Below, piece by piece: positions 61,353-64,000 of a DNA stretch of 64,000 nt. Source of the DNA: Alphaproteobacteria bacterium. Its GTDB lineage: Bacteria > Pseudomonadota > Alphaproteobacteria > Rhizobiales > JAJFHR01. Positions within the stretch are counted from its first letter, which is position 1. Every line of letters begins with the position of its first letter. Both the position numbers and the translations under genes were made by a program. Below the pieces are notes generated by a model. It had not been told where the DNA came from and ran no database searches. It saw nothing but the letters and a program-made list of their open reading frames with translations. The stretch covers positions 30,990 to 94,989 of the forward strand of contig JAJRTY010000167.1 of the NCBI GenBank assembly GCA_024278055.1. Reading direction: 5' to 3'.

Positions 61353-61515
61353 TTTGGAACCCCACTGCACGCGCCCTGCACATCTTCATCGGCATTGTAA
61401 GTATTCTGTATAATTCAACTTTCCTGGCGGCCCTTGTTGCAAATCATTATTAAATGCAATAAAGTTGAGAATAATTCTTAAAAGCATTTTAAACTATTCG
61501 CCTCAGGAGTCTCTT

Positions 61516-62631
61516 TTGAAAAATAAGATTGGAACGCCTCTCGATCGGCGGAATCTCCTGTCCAGAGGCCTTGTTCTGGCTGGCGGCAGTGCCCTGGGCG
61601 GGCTTGGCGTTGCAGAAGCCAGTGCGGCCAGCGATGGTCAAAAAACAGATATAGATCCAAAATCCCACCGTATGAGCGATAATATGGCGATGGGAACCAT
61701 TGGTGATGTTGGCACCGATATCAATGGATTTGATGCCACCGAAATGCTCACCGACTGGGACACCGGAATTGTCTCACAGGACAATGACGGCCGCACGGTT
61801 CGAACCTACACCATCGAAGCCATCGACAAAGATATCGAAATCGCCCCCGGCGTTATCTTCCCGGCCTGGACCTTCAATGGCCGCGTTCCCGGCCCCGCCC
61901 TGCGTGCAACAGAGGGCGATCGCCTGCGTATTATCTTTCGCAACCTTGGCTCCCATCCCCACTCCCTGCATTTTCACGGCATTCATTCAGCCCGAATGGA
62001 TGGCATCCCCGGAACGCCGGGCATGATTGATCCCGGCGAGGAATTTATTTACGAGTTCGATGCCCAGCCCTTTGGCTGCCATCTCTATCATTGCCACGCA
62101 TTACCACTGACGCGTCACATGCACAAAGGCATGTATGGCGCTTTCATCGTCGATCCCGATCCTGAAAAGCATGCCGAATTTGCCGATGTGGCAAGATCAC
62201 GTCTGCTGGGTTCACCGGAAAATGAAAACTGGCAGGAACTGGTTATGGTGATGAACGCCTTTGACACCAATTTTGATGGTGAAAACGAGTTTTATGCCGT
62301 CAACACCATCTCCAACCACTATCTCAACCATCCAATCCGGGTTGAAAAATCCCGCCCCATCCGCATCTACCTAATCAATGTGACAGAGTTTGACCCCATC
62401 AACTCATTTCACCTGCATGCAAATTTTTACGACTATTATGACCACGGCACCACGCTCACCCCCACCTTGCGCAATGTCGATACCATCATGCAATGTCAGG
62501 CCCAGCGCGGCATACTGGAAATGTCATTTGCCGATCATGAGCCCGGAAAATACATGTTTCATGCCCATCAGGCCGAATTTACCGAACTGGGCTGGATGTC
62601 TTTGCTCGACGTGGTGGAGGATGAAACATGA
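61516..62631 (+). CDS. two-domain multicopper oxidase, predicted Tat-exported
   Basis: Probable TTG start preceded by CAGGAG; DRRNLLSRGLVLAGG Tat-like signal; copper motifs HFHGIHS, HLYHCHALPLTRHMHKGM, FHLHANFYDYYDHG, YMFHAHQAEF. Confidence 0.85.
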   Translation: MKNKIGTPLDRRNLLSRGLVLAGGSALGGLGVAEASAASDGQKTDIDPKSHRMSDNMAMGTIGDVGTDINGFDATEMLTDWDTGIVSQDNDGRTVRTYTIEAIDKDIEIAPGVIFPAWTFNGRVPGPALRATEGDRLRIIFRNLGSHPHSLHFHGIHSARMDGIPGTPGMIDPGEEFIYEFDAQPFGCHLYHCHALPLTRHMHKGMYGAFIVDPDPEKHAEFADVARSRLLGSPENENWQELVMVMNAFDTNFDGENEFYAVNTISNHYLNHPIRVEKSRPIRIYLINVTEFDPINSFHLHANFYDYYDHGTTLTPTLRNVDTIMQCQAQRGILEMSFADHEPGKYMFHAHQAEFTELGWMSLLDVVEDET

Positions 62632-63815
62632 GCACATCAGATCAACAGCCCGAGACCCATCGCAGCGTCAGTTGGCTTATCGTTTACATAACAACGCCGT
62701 TGCTCCTCCTTTTGATGGCTGGGGCGTGGTTGATTAGCAGCGATCCTCTGGCGCTGTTTGACAGCGATGTGCCACCGGTTGAAAACCTGACTATTGAGCG
62801 CGTTTTCCTTGATGATAGCGGAATTAACATCAAAGTCCGCGCTGGTGGCGATGAACCCATGACCATCGCCCAGGTTCAGGTCGACAGCGCTTATTGGACG
62901 TTTACGCAAACGCCTGCCGGGCCTTTAACGCGGGTATCTTCCGCCTGGCTCAAAATTCCCTACCCCTGGGTTCAGGGTGAAGCACATCTGATACGGCTGG
63001 TTACCAACACCGGCGCAACCTTTGAACATCAAATCGAAATTGCCGTCGCCACTCCAAAAAATCAGACCGGCAGCCTGGGCATTCAGGCTCTGGTCGGCGG
63101 CTTCGTTGGAATTTTACCCGTTGCCATCGGCCTGATGTTTTACCCGCTGATGCGCTCGATGCAACGCGATGGCATGCGGTTTTTCCTCGCCCTCACCATC
63201 GGTATGCTGGCGTTTTTACTGATTGATACGCTGGAGGCAGCGCTTGAGTTCGGTCGCACAGCCGCACCAGCCTTTCAGGGAACAGCCCTGGTGCTTCTGG
63301 TCGCCGCCATGACCTGTCTGGGCCTGATTGCCATCGGGCGACGACAGGGCGCACCCACAGGCCTGGCACTGGCCACCTATGTAGCGCTTGGCATCGGCTT
63401 GCACAATTTTGGCGAAGGCCTCGCAATCGGCACCGCACTGGCCGCAGGCTCTGCCGGTCTTGGTGCCTTTCTGGTGATCGGTTTCACCGTCCATAACCTC
63501 ACCGAAGGCATCGCCATTGCCGCCCCTCTGGTCAAGAAGAAACCATCTATGACGATGTTTGCCGGTCTTGCCCTTTTAGCGGGCGCACCGGCGATTCCCG
63601 GCATCTGGCTTGGCAGCTACGCCATTGAGCCTCAATGGGCCGCCCTGGCGCTGGCAATTGCCACCGGAGCAATCCTTCAGGTCCTGTTCGAAGTCGGCAC
63701 CTATACGGTTCGCAATGATAAAAGTGGTCAGATAACCCTGGACCGTTACGCCATCGGCGGCCTGTTTTTTGGCATAGTGTTTATGTATCTCACTGCCATG
63801 GTGATCAAGATTTAA
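62628..63815 (+). CDS. ZIP-family metal transporter with N-terminal extracytoplasmic domain
   Basis: ATGA overlap with multicopper oxidase; ALGIGLHNFGEGLAIGTALAAGSAGLGAFLVIGFTVHNLTEGIAIAAPL. Confidence 0.85.
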   Translation: MSTSDQQPETHRSVSWLIVYITTPLLLLLMAGAWLISSDPLALFDSDVPPVENLTIERVFLDDSGINIKVRAGGDEPMTIAQVQVDSAYWTFTQTPAGPLTRVSSAWLKIPYPWVQGEAHLIRLVTNTGATFEHQIEIAVATPKNQTGSLGIQALVGGFVGILPVAIGLMFYPLMRSMQRDGMRFFLALTIGMLAFLLIDTLEAALEFGRTAAPAFQGTALVLLVAAMTCLGLIAIGRRQGAPTGLALATYVALGIGLHNFGEGLAIGTALAAGSAGLGAFLVIGFTVHNLTEGIAIAAPLVKKKPSMTMFAGLALLAGAPAIPGIWLGSYAIEPQWAALALAIATGAILQVLFEVGTYTVRNDKSGQITLDRYAIGGLFFGIVFMYLTAMVIKI

Positions 63816-64000
63816 CAGGCTCTTTAGGTCCTGAAGTCCTGAAGCCGGCCCGCTCCCCCTCCCAACCACCCCCAGGGTATCCTCATCGGGTGGTTGGGCG
63901 GGGGAGCGGGCCGGCTTCAGGACGTCAGGACCTAAAGAGCCTGTTAAATCTTGATCACCATGGCAGTGAGATACATAAACACTATGCCAAAAAACAGGCC
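63759..64000. repeat. large imperfect palindrome at right window edge
   Basis: Arms 63759-63871 and 63888-64000 are reverse complements with two mismatches (63835/63924, 63860/63899); 16-nt loop. Confidence 0.95.
63944..64000 (-). CDS. 3' end of a ZIP transporter reading frame, inverted copy of 63759-63815
   Basis: Encodes GLFFGIVFMYLTAMVIKI-stop, identical to the end of the plus-strand ZIP gene; runs off the window. Confidence 0.5.
   Translation of the reverse strand, partial: GLFFGIVFMYLTAMVIKI

Noticed and set aside
1-64000. tRNA/rRNA genes, prophage, integrase, toxin-antitoxin or defence islands
   Set aside because: Looked for T-loop-like motifs, integrase/transposase and nuclease motifs in the translated ORFs; none were convincing.

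Overview
This 64-kb window is a gene-dense bacterial chromosomal segment, probably alphaproteobacterial (judged from gene content and protein style, not verified). It is mostly metabolic, transport and housekeeping genes: fumC, AsmA-like, ClC channel, UvrD helicase, prmA, aminopeptidase P, eptA-like, hydantoinase/5-oxoprolinase, pxpABC, mlaA plus two mlaC-like genes, ettA, a TetR/RND/OM-protein cluster, heterotetrameric sarcosine oxidase, hutF, ECF sigma/anti-sigma, multicopper oxidase and ZIP transporter. I found no tRNA, rRNA, CRISPR array, prophage or IS element. The strongest anomalies come from direct reading: (1) a methylenetetrahydrofolate reductase gene whose conserved N-terminal coding region is present in frame but carries two TAA stops; (2) a TAXI-type solute-binding protein gene with one in-frame TAA followed by 61 more homologous-looking codons; (3) a frameshifted prmA; (4) a ~113-bp-arm near-perfect palindrome at the right edge that duplicates the end of the ZIP gene tail-to-tail, either a real inverted duplication or an assembly fold-back; (5) two oppositely oriented copies of a ~150-160 bp MITE-like repeat; (6) three tandem DJ-1/PfpI-domain genes, one with the nucleophilic Cys replaced by Asn; (7) a serially hairpinned intergenic region ending in a strong terminator; (8) candidate operator palindromes for a TetR regulator and an ArsR/SahR-like regulator. 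I did not see convincing evidence of a wholly new defence or mobile system. The sigma factor/2-domain multicopper oxidase/ZIP module and the DJ-1 triad are the best candidates for under-described functional modules.
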